A DNA stretch of 34,561 nucleotides from positions 1 to 34,561 of the forward strand of contig CAIPFE010000036.1 in NCBI GenBank assembly GCA_903864275.1, written 5' to 3'. Every line of letters begins with the position of its first letter. Position 1 is the stretch's first letter. This document shows, piece by piece, positions 23,750 through 30,931 of the stretch. Position numbers and translations under genes: made by a program. The DNA is from an uncultured Mucilaginibacter sp. (GTDB lineage Bacteria; Bacteroidota; Bacteroidia; Sphingobacteriales; Sphingobacteriaceae). The notes beneath the pieces were generated by a model. The model worked only from the letters and a program-made list of their open reading frames with translations, was not told the origin of the DNA and ran no database searches.

Positions 23750-24588
23750 TATTGAGGTATTATGTCCGCATCAAGCACATCCTGGTAGGATACATTAAGG
23801 GTAATGGTGCGCCCGGATAGCTGTTTTTCGCTTAGTTCAATATGCAATACCTTATTACCCGGAAAAGTCATTTTTTTGAATACCAAAATATTCCTGTAAT
23901 TCCTCTTAAAGGATGGAGTATCAAACAAAGTAAATTCAGGTTTGATCTCAACCGACTGCACATTGGTGGCTTTGGTTACCTTTTTATCGTCAACCTTAAA
24001 ACGAAAATCGGCAATGTCATATTTGAGGTTTGTTTTATTGACATAGCCCAGGTCAAGAAAAATATAATCCCCTAATGAATAAATATGGTTCAGGGATGCC
24101 TTTATGCCGAATGCTGTGGTATGTTCCTTTATCTTATCCGGTTTCCTGCAAAACAGGTTAAAGGCAATGCCTTTTAGTTGTGGCCGTGAAAGCCCGATCC
24201 CGGCAATATCCAGCGGATGGCAGTCTGCAGGGTTTATTTCAATATCGGTCAGTACATCCCGCCCGGTAATCGGGCCTGCTAATAAAATGTGGTATTGCGC
24301 GATAAAGTTTTCCCCGGCGATAGTTACTACGGCATCCGCCACGCTAACAGAATCCTTCAGCTTAATGCGAAGTACATTTTTAAGGGGCAGATCACCCATA
24401 ATATTTTTAGCGGATATATCTACATACTGTATGGGTTCGGGTGAAATGAAATGCACCGAAACATTCTCCGGCAGATAAACTATCGGTAAAGCGGCTTTCT
24501 TCACGCCGTTAGCAAAAGGGGTGTTCTGTGCATAGCTATGCAAGTTCACCATCAATAAGATGGTAAATAAATAGATTAGTTTTTTCAT
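23749..24588 (-). CDS. traN: Conjugative transposon protein TraN
   Basis: 279 residues from ATG 24588. This start is preferred to the upstream 24648 because it gives a clean signal peptide (MKKLIYLFTILLMVNLHSYAQ). The mature part has the DUF4138/TraN pattern: PIVYLPENVSVHFISPEPIQYVDIS, then a long beta-rich domain with FNLFCRKP and LDLGYVNKTNLKYDIADFRFKV. TraN is an outer-membrane/periplasmic component of the mating pore, functionally comparable to VirB9. It follows traM after a 133-bp gap containing an inverted repeat, unlike the tight spacing elsewhere in the operon. It is followed by the acidic 84-aa gene. Confidence 0.85.
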   Translation of the reverse strand: MKKLIYLFTILLMVNLHSYAQNTPFANGVKKAALPIVYLPENVSVHFISPEPIQYVDISAKNIMGDLPLKNVLRIKLKDSVSVADAVVTIAGENFIAQYHILLAGPITGRDVLTDIEINPADCHPLDIAGIGLSRPQLKGIAFNLFCRKPDKIKEHTTAFGIKASLNHIYSLGDYIFLDLGYVNKTNLKYDIADFRFKVDDKKVTKATNVQSVEIKPEFTLFDTPSFKRNYRNILVFKKMTFPGNKVLHIELSEKQLSGRTITLNVSYQDVLDADIIPQ

Positions 24589-24613
24589 CGAAGTAATTTG
24601 ATTTTTAGTTGTG

Positions 24614-24670
24614 ATGAAGCTATCATTGGCTGTTTTAACCGATTTCAACGGTAGCCAATGATGGTTTCAT
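24614..24670. repeat. Inverted repeat in the traM-traN gap
   Basis: Arms 24614-24631 (ATGAAGCTATCATTGGCT) and 24653-24670 pair at 15 of 18 positions; an inner ACCG/CGGT pair (24638-24641/24649-24652) extends the structure. No U-tract follows on the minus strand, so it is more likely an mRNA stabilising/processing element or a site for a regulator than a terminator. Confidence 0.5.
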
Positions 24671-24721
24671 TTTAGTAAGATTTTTCGTGTTATAATTTGT
24701 CTTTTAATGGAACTCAAGAAG

Positions 24722-25924
24722 CTAATAGCTTTTTTGTGCGTTTTGAAGCGCTTCGTTGTCGATTAAATAGAGGTAGGAATTGTATTTTATCTTCGCTTTA
24801 TTTTTGCGGATGATATCCGCGATGGCGGATGAAGTGGATTCAAAGACTTTACCCACGGTACTCATCATGAACTGGCTGGCGGCAGAGCCGGTGCCGCTGC
24901 CGTCAATAGTGACACCCTGTACTGTATTCGTGCCCAGGTCTTTTGTGAAATCCCTGAAAGCAGATTCCGGCACGTATAAACCGGCTAAGCCGTCCAGGTC
25001 ATAGATTTCCAGCTTTACCGGCAATAATTTACCTTCATACAGGATAGACTTTACGGATAATGTAACCCGCTGGCCCGAAAATCCGCTGATCAGGGCATAT
25101 AGGTAAGTTCCTTTTTGAACCAGGTTTTTTCCTACAGTTATATCATCCAATAATTTCAACCTTATCCTTGATCCGGCGTAGCCTGTCACATTTTCATCAA
25201 TTACCACTTTGATGAAGTCATCCTTTTTCTCCGGCACTACCGTGTTAAAATCAGCAGCCGCGCCATCAGCCTTATGCACTTCGAGGGTTATTTCTTTTGC
25301 ATGTAAAGCTTCAGCTTTTGCATTAGCTTCTTTTTTTTGCTTTTCAGCTTTATAGGCGGGATCATTGGCTTTATTGATGCTATCCATGTAAGCCATCTGC
25401 TGCTTAAACATTTCCATCGGGTCCCTGTCCTTTGGTGGCGGACTATTGTTTTGGCTGTGTGATTGCCGGTTTGATAGCCCCTTTAATGCCTCCGCCATTG
25501 CTTTATCATTTTGGGATTGTCGTGAAGTTCCACCATTATAGGAAATGTTTTGTTGCTGCTTATTTTCTCTTAGCCCATACTTTTGTTTCATGGCCTGGTT
25601 AATAGAATCCAGCATTTTCTTTTCCTTGTCCGAATAGGAATTATTATAGGAGGGGTCACTTGATTTTTCGCCGGGTAACGCATTTACTGCCGTTATGCCA
25701 TCGCCTTCTTTGTAGGCATTGCGATAGGCATCGAGTTTGTCGGCAAGTTGTTTCTTTTTAATGTCCGTTGAAACCTCGCCTACTGTTCCGTTGATCCCTG
25801 CCTGCTGTTTAACTACCGATTTCTTTTTTGCAAAACCACTGTGGTAAACAAAAAAGAATAACAACAAAAACGGCAGGATAATCAGGGGCAAAATATACTT
25901 GGGTTGCTTGAAATTTATACTCAT
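24722..25924 (-). CDS. traM: Conjugative transposon protein TraM
   Basis: 400 residues. It has a short cytoplasmic N-terminus, one transmembrane segment (~11-30, YILPLIILPFLLLFFFVYHSGF), a long Gln/Ser/Asn-rich, partly coiled-coil periplasmic stretch (~60-220), and a C-terminal beta-rich domain (from ~230) with FIKVVIDENVTGYAGSRIRLKLLDDI and GTYLYALISGFSGQRV. These are the TraM family features; TraM is considered the VirB10-like bridge between inner and outer membranes. It overlaps the traL-like gene by ATGA. The length is usual for the family. Confidence 0.9.
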   Translation of the reverse strand: MSINFKQPKYILPLIILPFLLLFFFVYHSGFAKKKSVVKQQAGINGTVGEVSTDIKKKQLADKLDAYRNAYKEGDGITAVNALPGEKSSDPSYNNSYSDKEKKMLDSINQAMKQKYGLRENKQQQNISYNGGTSRQSQNDKAMAEALKGLSNRQSHSQNNSPPPKDRDPMEMFKQQMAYMDSINKANDPAYKAEKQKKEANAKAEALHAKEITLEVHKADGAAADFNTVVPEKKDDFIKVVIDENVTGYAGSRIRLKLLDDITVGKNLVQKGTYLYALISGFSGQRVTLSVKSILYEGKLLPVKLEIYDLDGLAGLYVPESAFRDFTKDLGTNTVQGVTIDGSGTGSAASQFMMSTVGKVFESTSSAIADIIRKNKAKIKYNSYLYLIDNEALQNAQKSY

Positions 25925-26349
25925 TTTTTTGGTTTGTTAAAGGGTTGATTGATTAGCCGGAGCCTGTCAAGATCATTGACGAGCGCCGTACTGTCTGTTT
26001 TTGTTAAGATTTTTTTTGCGGTTATACTATCCACTTGCTTTTTAAGCCGGATGGTTTCTTTTAAAGCGGAACCGGCCTGCCATATTGCGTTGAATCCGTC
26101 ATCTACAGGCTTCATAGTACGCTGCGGAACCTTTGCAGGCACCGGTTCATGCCTTCGGAAAACAGTGAAAGAAAGCCCGGTTGAAACCAGCAATAGCATA
26201 ATCATGGTCCCGAAAATGAATTTCGGATAAAGGTTGACCAATGACCTGCCACTATCCCCGGCTTTGCCGAAATAAACCGCAAATTCTTTTCTCAGTTCGG
26301 TCAGTACCGTATCCTTTGGGTCGCGGTTAGAATGTATTTTTTTGAACAT
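25921..26349 (-). CDS. traL: TraL-like small inner-membrane protein
   Basis: 142 residues with a single transmembrane segment (~44-64, FIFGTMIMLLLVSTGLSFTVF) and a helical, charged periplasmic tail. Sequence similarity is too weak to be sure by eye; the call rests on its position between traK and traM. It overlaps traK by 23 bp and traM by 4 bp (ATGA), so its translation is coupled to both. Likely an accessory subunit of the inner-membrane complex. Confidence 0.55.
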   Translation of the reverse strand: MFKKIHSNRDPKDTVLTELRKEFAVYFGKAGDSGRSLVNLYPKFIFGTMIMLLLVSTGLSFTVFRRHEPVPAKVPQRTMKPVDDGFNAIWQAGSALKETIRLKKQVDSITAKKILTKTDSTALVNDLDRLRLINQPFNKPKK

Positions 26350-26941
26350 CTTCGAGGTCTTTATTTTCCAATGTTTTCCAGTTAATGATCAGCACGCCAT
26401 GCGGGTTATTGTCGCTGCGGGGGATGTCTTTCAGGTATCCTTCCGTTATTAATGACCGCACAACGGTTGAACTTCTGCGGTCAATTTTCAGCTTCCCGTA
26501 ATAGCGGAAATACCTTTTCGGCATGTCTAAAGCAATAGAATCTGTCTGTAATGTCAGCACCGAACTTGAAGAAAGAATGGAATTGAAATAGCCGTTTTCC
26601 TTCAAATTATCGTATTGCTCAACCCCCGACTGATCGACCAGGTACATCGCCTTTTTCATCTGGTACTCGATGTACTTATCATCCGGTGTCAGGGAAAAAA
26701 AGAGGGCGTGAAAAAGTTCCACATCCGCCCGGTATTCTGCGGGCCTGTTCATTTGAACATCCGTCTGGCTGGCCATCAGCGGTACATTATTATTAAGGAT
26801 ATAAATGCTTTTTCGCGAATCGGCTACTTGGCGGTAGGCATACGAACAGGTAATGAGGGTGATGATGATCGCCGTCAAAAAACTGCCCGCAGCAATAATG
26901 GTCGCCAGCCGAATTTTGGCTTCGATATTTTTAATGATCAT
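26327..26941 (-). CDS. traK: Conjugative transposon protein TraK
   Basis: 204 residues. The N-terminal membrane anchor is at ~10-33, followed by a periplasmic domain with the conserved VPLMASQTDVQMNRPAEYRADVELFHALFFSLTPDDKYIEYQMKKAMYLVD stretch, which I recognise from TraK. TraK is the VirB8-like assembly factor. It lies 17 bp after traJ and overlaps the traL-like gene by 23 bp. Intact. Confidence 0.92.
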   Translation of the reverse strand: MIIKNIEAKIRLATIIAAGSFLTAIIITLITCSYAYRQVADSRKSIYILNNNVPLMASQTDVQMNRPAEYRADVELFHALFFSLTPDDKYIEYQMKKAMYLVDQSGVEQYDNLKENGYFNSILSSSSVLTLQTDSIALDMPKRYFRYYGKLKIDRRSSTVVRSLITEGYLKDIPRSDNNPHGVLIINWKTLENKDLEDVQKNTF

Positions 26942-26958
26942 AAAAATTAAATTGGGGT

Positions 26959-28122
26959 TTAAATGAAACTACCGGCTGCTTTGCGGGCAACGGTCAGTAC
27001 TGTTGCGGCACCCCGGCCAGCGCTTGATGTTGCTGAAGTAATGCCAGAGGTGGAAATGATCCAGGTAGAAATGCTCGGTACGGTAAACATGCAGATGGCA
27101 CCGATCACAAAAACAATAATAACGGTGCCGAAAGATAAGATGCCATTACCTGCAAACACGGCCATTTTAGCCATATCCGCCGCCGCCCCGGTGGTGCCGA
27201 CCAGTTCCTGGTATTTGCTAATTTCGGATGTGAGGGCATATTGCTGCATCAACCCGCACAAGTACATGATCAGGTAGGCTATCCCTGAATACAGGTTGAC
27301 CGAAACAAAACGGGCAATCCAGGTAGTAAAGCTATCCCGGAACGCAGGCAGGATACTTACAGCAACAGAAAACGGCCCGAGAATAATCAGGATAGAGGAA
27401 TAAATAATCTGTATCATAAAAATGATATAAACCGCTATTCTCAAAATCCATATCCCCAATAGTTCCAATAACTGCGTAAACAACAATTGCATACCTACCG
27501 TCAGCCGGTTCTTCAGTTCGAGCAAGGGCGATATGACCGCAGATATTCCTTCCTTGACCGTACTGGTCACCGAATCCCATGCCTGCCCGTACCATGTATC
27601 GCTTTCCTTTTCCGCTACATCCGCCTGTGCCTCAAAAGTGTACAGCGAATTGGCCACCTGTAGCATCAGGCCGGCACGGGTAAACCGCAGGTCATCGACA
27701 TTGCTTTGTACACTTTCAAACATTTGTTCGGTTTGATTGGCCACCAAATCCGTAGGAAACGCGACGACCTTGACAAAAGCGCCCCACCAGATAATAATCA
27801 TGGCTAAACCGAATGGCCGTAACAGCGGCATAATTTCCATGCGCTTATCCCCGACCATCATCTCGTATGACTTAATGGAAAAGAAGATGATCATAAAAAT
27901 CGCGGCCAAAGCTTGCGCATCTACAATAAATAAATCAAAGTGCGTCCAGATAGAAGCTTTCAGGTCAGTCAGAAATACCATAACACCTGTTTCGTAAACC
28001 CCATCCCCCTGTAAAAACTGCAAGGACTGTTTATAGGTGCTGGTATCAATGGCGGTTTGTGCAAAGCCTGCTGTTCTGCAAAGCGAAAACAGCAGTAATA
28101 ACCAAATGAATTTTGTTTTCAT
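26959..28122 (-). CDS. traJ: Conjugative transposon protein TraJ
   Basis: 387 residues. A signal peptide (to about AGFAQ, residue 21) is followed by several hydrophobic segments (~68-83, 100-117, 212-250, 278-300, 325-350), with the family's KSYEMMVGDKRMEIMPLLRPFGLAMIIIWW block. TraJ is the polytopic VirB6-like channel component of the inner membrane. It follows the 261-aa gene after 3 bp and precedes traK. Intact. Confidence 0.92.
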   Translation of the reverse strand: MKTKFIWLLLLFSLCRTAGFAQTAIDTSTYKQSLQFLQGDGVYETGVMVFLTDLKASIWTHFDLFIVDAQALAAIFMIIFFSIKSYEMMVGDKRMEIMPLLRPFGLAMIIIWWGAFVKVVAFPTDLVANQTEQMFESVQSNVDDLRFTRAGLMLQVANSLYTFEAQADVAEKESDTWYGQAWDSVTSTVKEGISAVISPLLELKNRLTVGMQLLFTQLLELLGIWILRIAVYIIFMIQIIYSSILIILGPFSVAVSILPAFRDSFTTWIARFVSVNLYSGIAYLIMYLCGLMQQYALTSEISKYQELVGTTGAAADMAKMAVFAGNGILSFGTVIIVFVIGAICMFTVPSISTWIISTSGITSATSSAGRGAATVLTVARKAAGSFI

Positions 28123-28125
28123 ATT

Positions 28126-28911
28126 TTAATATTGAGCATTTTGAATGACCTTATTGGCAATGTTTATATCGCTTTGTGGTGTCCAGTTACTTATGGGGAC
28201 GGAACCTTTCTGCAATAGCTGCTGCTGGGCAGCCATATTGATTGTGGTTTGGGCTGCCGAAGTACGGACGGCCCAAACTCCTGCCAACCTCCGGTACTCC
28301 TTCAAATAGCGGTAATAGGCTATGATCCTTGAACCCCTGTCCATATCGGTAGTACGTGCGCCCTGTATGCGCTGTTTCAGCATATCAAGTTCATTTTTAT
28401 ACCAGCTATATAAACCTTCCGAAACCAGTTTGGCGCTGACTGTAGGCGTTAATCCCGCCAATATGGTAACCATAGAATTATTGATCACCGGGCTTAATTG
28501 CTGGCTGTAATATAACAGCCATAAAGGGTCGGCATCTGAAAGCAAGCCGGACTGATTGGCAATCTGCGATAAAGCGGTATTCCTGACCGTATCGGAATGC
28601 AGCTTGTAATGATTATCAATGCCGTTTTGGGTACTTACCAGCACAAGCCGCTGTGTTTGCGGCCCGGTCGCGCTTAATGGCCGCAAATCCGTTTTGTGAT
28701 AATTAGGGTCAAACAGGCCCCATACCAGCCAGTAATAAGGGTTTAAATCCAGGAACCCTGCTTTGGGCGTAAAGTCATTTTGGTTCCATTGCTGAAAAAC
28801 CATGCGCTGGCTTTGGTAGCGAATGGCTTCGTCGTTGACTTCTGTTTGTGCGAAAGAAGAAGCGGTAAGCTTAAAGCTTAAAGCAAAAAATAACAATAGT
28901 TTTTTTTTCAT
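28126..28911 (-). CDS. Exported transfer-operon protein sharing the traI-like tail
   Basis: 261 residues with a signal peptide (MKKKLLLFFALSFKLTASSFAQ). The mature part is helical (residues ~100-220) with an N-terminal segment rich in aromatic residues (FLDLNPYYWLVWGLFDPNYHKT). No named family is recognised. Its last ~20 residues, SDINIANKVIQNAQY, resemble the C-terminal tail of the three preceding traI-like proteins, indicating a relationship or shared docking motif. It overlaps the preceding gene by ATGA and precedes traJ by 3 bp. The position suggests a periplasmic mating-pore subunit. Confidence 0.75.
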   Translation of the reverse strand: MKKKLLLFFALSFKLTASSFAQTEVNDEAIRYQSQRMVFQQWNQNDFTPKAGFLDLNPYYWLVWGLFDPNYHKTDLRPLSATGPQTQRLVLVSTQNGIDNHYKLHSDTVRNTALSQIANQSGLLSDADPLWLLYYSQQLSPVINNSMVTILAGLTPTVSAKLVSEGLYSWYKNELDMLKQRIQGARTTDMDRGSRIIAYYRYLKEYRRLAGVWAVRTSAAQTTINMAAQQQLLQKGSVPISNWTPQSDINIANKVIQNAQY

Positions 28912-29579
28912 TGTCGTAAATATTTAGCGTTTTGAATAATTTGTTGTACAAAAAGTTTGTCCTTATTGATATAATTGGCAAATGGGTCAAGCGTCGCAAA
29001 GATGCCGCGCTCCTTTGCCCAAAACATGGCTTTCCATGCGCCGTATGCCAGCCCGTCCAGTATTTGCAATTGCTGTATGACCTTTCGGAGCAACTGGTCC
29101 CGGACGCTGTAATCTGCCAGCATATTGTTGCCTTCTTTCAAAACAAAGCCGGAAACATCGGTTACTAAGCCGACCGCCTTCAGGCGCATTTCATTTTCAA
29201 TATTTGAAGCAACCATTAAAAGCGCGGGTTGCGCTTTTGCCAGTGCCAATGCCTGATCGAGGTAGCTGATCATATCTGCGGTAATGACCGCCATGTTTTT
29301 GACTTCCAACCCATCCTTTAAAGCTGAATTGACATTGGACAGCGCCAGGTAAATAATTTCCTGCGCCAATACCACCGAACCGACATTGGTATTTATATCT
29401 TCAATATTGGTATTGATCTTGGCCAGATATTGATTATGGGTTGCCTCGGCGCTGCTGCGGACACCCTGGTTAGCCATCACCGAAGCAAAATATTGCGGGT
29501 CAAAAACATATTCCTGCGCCAAACAAGGCGAGAGGTAAAAGGTGAAAGCTGAAAGGAAAACAAATATCTTTATGTTCAT
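28908..29579 (-). CDS. TraI-like periplasmic protein, paralogue 3
   Basis: 223 residues: a signal peptide (to CLAQ), then a long helical domain with NTNIEDINTNVGSVVLAQEIIYLALSNVNSALKDG and the C-terminal block LDPFANYINKDKLFVQQIIQNAKYLRQ. Similar length, exported helical design and conserved tail in three consecutive genes show tandem duplication. The family resembles TraI of CTnDOT-type elements (about 210 residues, exported), possibly the counterpart of VirB5. The stop/start overlap ATGA at both ends indicates translational coupling. Confidence 0.75.
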   Translation of the reverse strand: MNIKIFVFLSAFTFYLSPCLAQEYVFDPQYFASVMANQGVRSSAEATHNQYLAKINTNIEDINTNVGSVVLAQEIIYLALSNVNSALKDGLEVKNMAVITADMISYLDQALALAKAQPALLMVASNIENEMRLKAVGLVTDVSGFVLKEGNNMLADYSVRDQLLRKVIQQLQILDGLAYGAWKAMFWAKERGIFATLDPFANYINKDKLFVQQIIQNAKYLRQ

Positions 29580-30238
29580 TGTTTAAGGTATTTAGCATTT
29601 TGAATAATGTCTTCGGCCAATGATTTATCCTGGTCAATAAAATTCTGGAAGGGGTTAATTGACCGTAGCAGACTGTTTAAATTGGAATAAGTTAAGGTAT
29701 TCACCAGGTTGCCTGATAATTCCTGTATTTCACTCAACTCGGTGATCACATAATCAAAAAGCATTTTCCTGTCGGATGCTTTCATCTGGTTCACATCACC
29801 GATTGAAAGGCTTAAACCCGCGACATAACCCAATAACCCTTCGGCTTTTTCGGCAAATTCGATCTCCGTCCGAACACCCAAAAACGCAACCGCAGGGTTC
29901 TTTTCGACTAACTGAACGATCTGCCCCTGGTAATTAATGATCTGTTTTACCATCGGTGTCGCATAGATGCCTATATCTGCAATATTGATAGCCGTACCCA
30001 ATGTATTGTACCGCTGCTGCAAGGTGCGGTACATATTTTTAAGCTTTGCCAGCAAGGTGAGGTTGGCCTGTTCATTGGCGGTAACTGTGGCCTGGTTGTT
30101 CCGGGCGTTCACCTGTATCGTATGCTCATCCTTTGACTGGTCAATGAGTTGGTGCATACCAACGATATCTATGGTGCTTTGCTGGCTAAAAGCTGAAAAG
30201 CTAAAGCATAAAGCTAAAAGCGTTAATAAAATTTTCAT
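29576..30238 (-). CDS. traI: TraI-like periplasmic protein, paralogue 2
   Basis: 220 residues: a signal peptide (MKILLTLLALCFSFSAFSQ), a heptad-rich helical region (TVTANEQANLTLLAKLKNMYRTLQQRYNTLGTAINIADIGIYATPMVKQIINYQGQIV) and the tail INPFQNFIDQDKSLAEDIIQNAKYLKQ. Of the three paralogues this one looks most like the canonical conjugative transposon TraI. It lies between its two relatives with ATGA overlaps. Predicted periplasmic, part of the mating-pore/pilus assembly. Confidence 0.75.
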   Translation of the reverse strand: MKILLTLLALCFSFSAFSQQSTIDIVGMHQLIDQSKDEHTIQVNARNNQATVTANEQANLTLLAKLKNMYRTLQQRYNTLGTAINIADIGIYATPMVKQIINYQGQIVQLVEKNPAVAFLGVRTEIEFAEKAEGLLGYVAGLSLSIGDVNQMKASDRKMLFDYVITELSEIQELSGNLVNTLTYSNLNSLLRSINPFQNFIDQDKSLAEDIIQNAKYLKQ

Positions 30239-30903
30239 TGTTTGAGATATTTAGCATTGTTTACAACATCATTGGCGATTTGCACATCCATATTTTTCCA
30301 GGTGGCCCAGGGGTTTAGGGATGCCCATATCCCACGCATTTTCGCCCAATACATTGCCCTTTGCATACCGTAGGCGATGCCCCTTAATACCTGCATTTCC
30401 GATTCAATATGGTTAAGCAGCTTTCCCCGTTCGCCGGAATCCATCAGGTTGCTTCCCCCGCCTTTCAGCACAAAGGCGCTGACTTCTGTTGCCAATGTTA
30501 CTGCCCTGGTTTCAAAGTCCCTTGCACCCTGTTCGGCAAACAGAAGTAATACCGGGTCTGATTTGGCTATGGTTATGGATTGTTCCACATCGCTGACAAT
30601 GTCCGTTCCGCAATCGGCAATTTCTTTGATGGTGGTAAGGTTGTTGATGATGGATGCCACTTGGCTCAAACCCGTATAAATATCGTTTTGTAATTTATTG
30701 ACGATAACCAACTGGCCGGTTACTGCAAGCTGTCCTTTTTGTATCAGGCTGAGATTATTGTTTGTGGTATTTAACTGCCCGTTAATGACGGCGCTGTTCA
30801 CAATGATTGCGGCCGATGTGGTGGGATCAACCACCACTTCCTGCGCTATGGCTGCATTAAAAAAGCAGCATAGCAATAGCATAAAGCAAAGTATTCCTTT
30901 CAT
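30235..30903 (-). CDS. TraI-like periplasmic protein, paralogue 1
   Basis: 222 residues: a signal peptide (MKGILCFMLLLCCFFNAAIAQ), VVVDPTTSAAIIVNSAVINGQLNTTNNNLSLIQKGQL, a helical core and the tail LNPWATWKNMDVQIANDVVNNAKYLKQ. It is closest to paralogue 3 in the block GIAYGMQRAMYWAKMRGIWASLNPWA (compare GLAYGAWKAMFWAKERGIFATLDPFA). It is first in the tandem set after traG (28-bp gap). Secreted subunit of the transfer apparatus by inference. Confidence 0.75.
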   Translation of the reverse strand: MKGILCFMLLLCCFFNAAIAQEVVVDPTTSAAIIVNSAVINGQLNTTNNNLSLIQKGQLAVTGQLVIVNKLQNDIYTGLSQVASIINNLTTIKEIADCGTDIVSDVEQSITIAKSDPVLLLFAEQGARDFETRAVTLATEVSAFVLKGGGSNLMDSGERGKLLNHIESEMQVLRGIAYGMQRAMYWAKMRGIWASLNPWATWKNMDVQIANDVVNNAKYLKQ

Positions 30904-30931
30904 GTTATTTTTGTTTAAGTAAAAAGATTAG

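Noticed and set aside
24589..24648. Upstream start of traN (299-residue form)
   Set aside because: It would place 20 polar residues ahead of a canonical signal peptide; the Met at 24588 begins the signal peptide directly.
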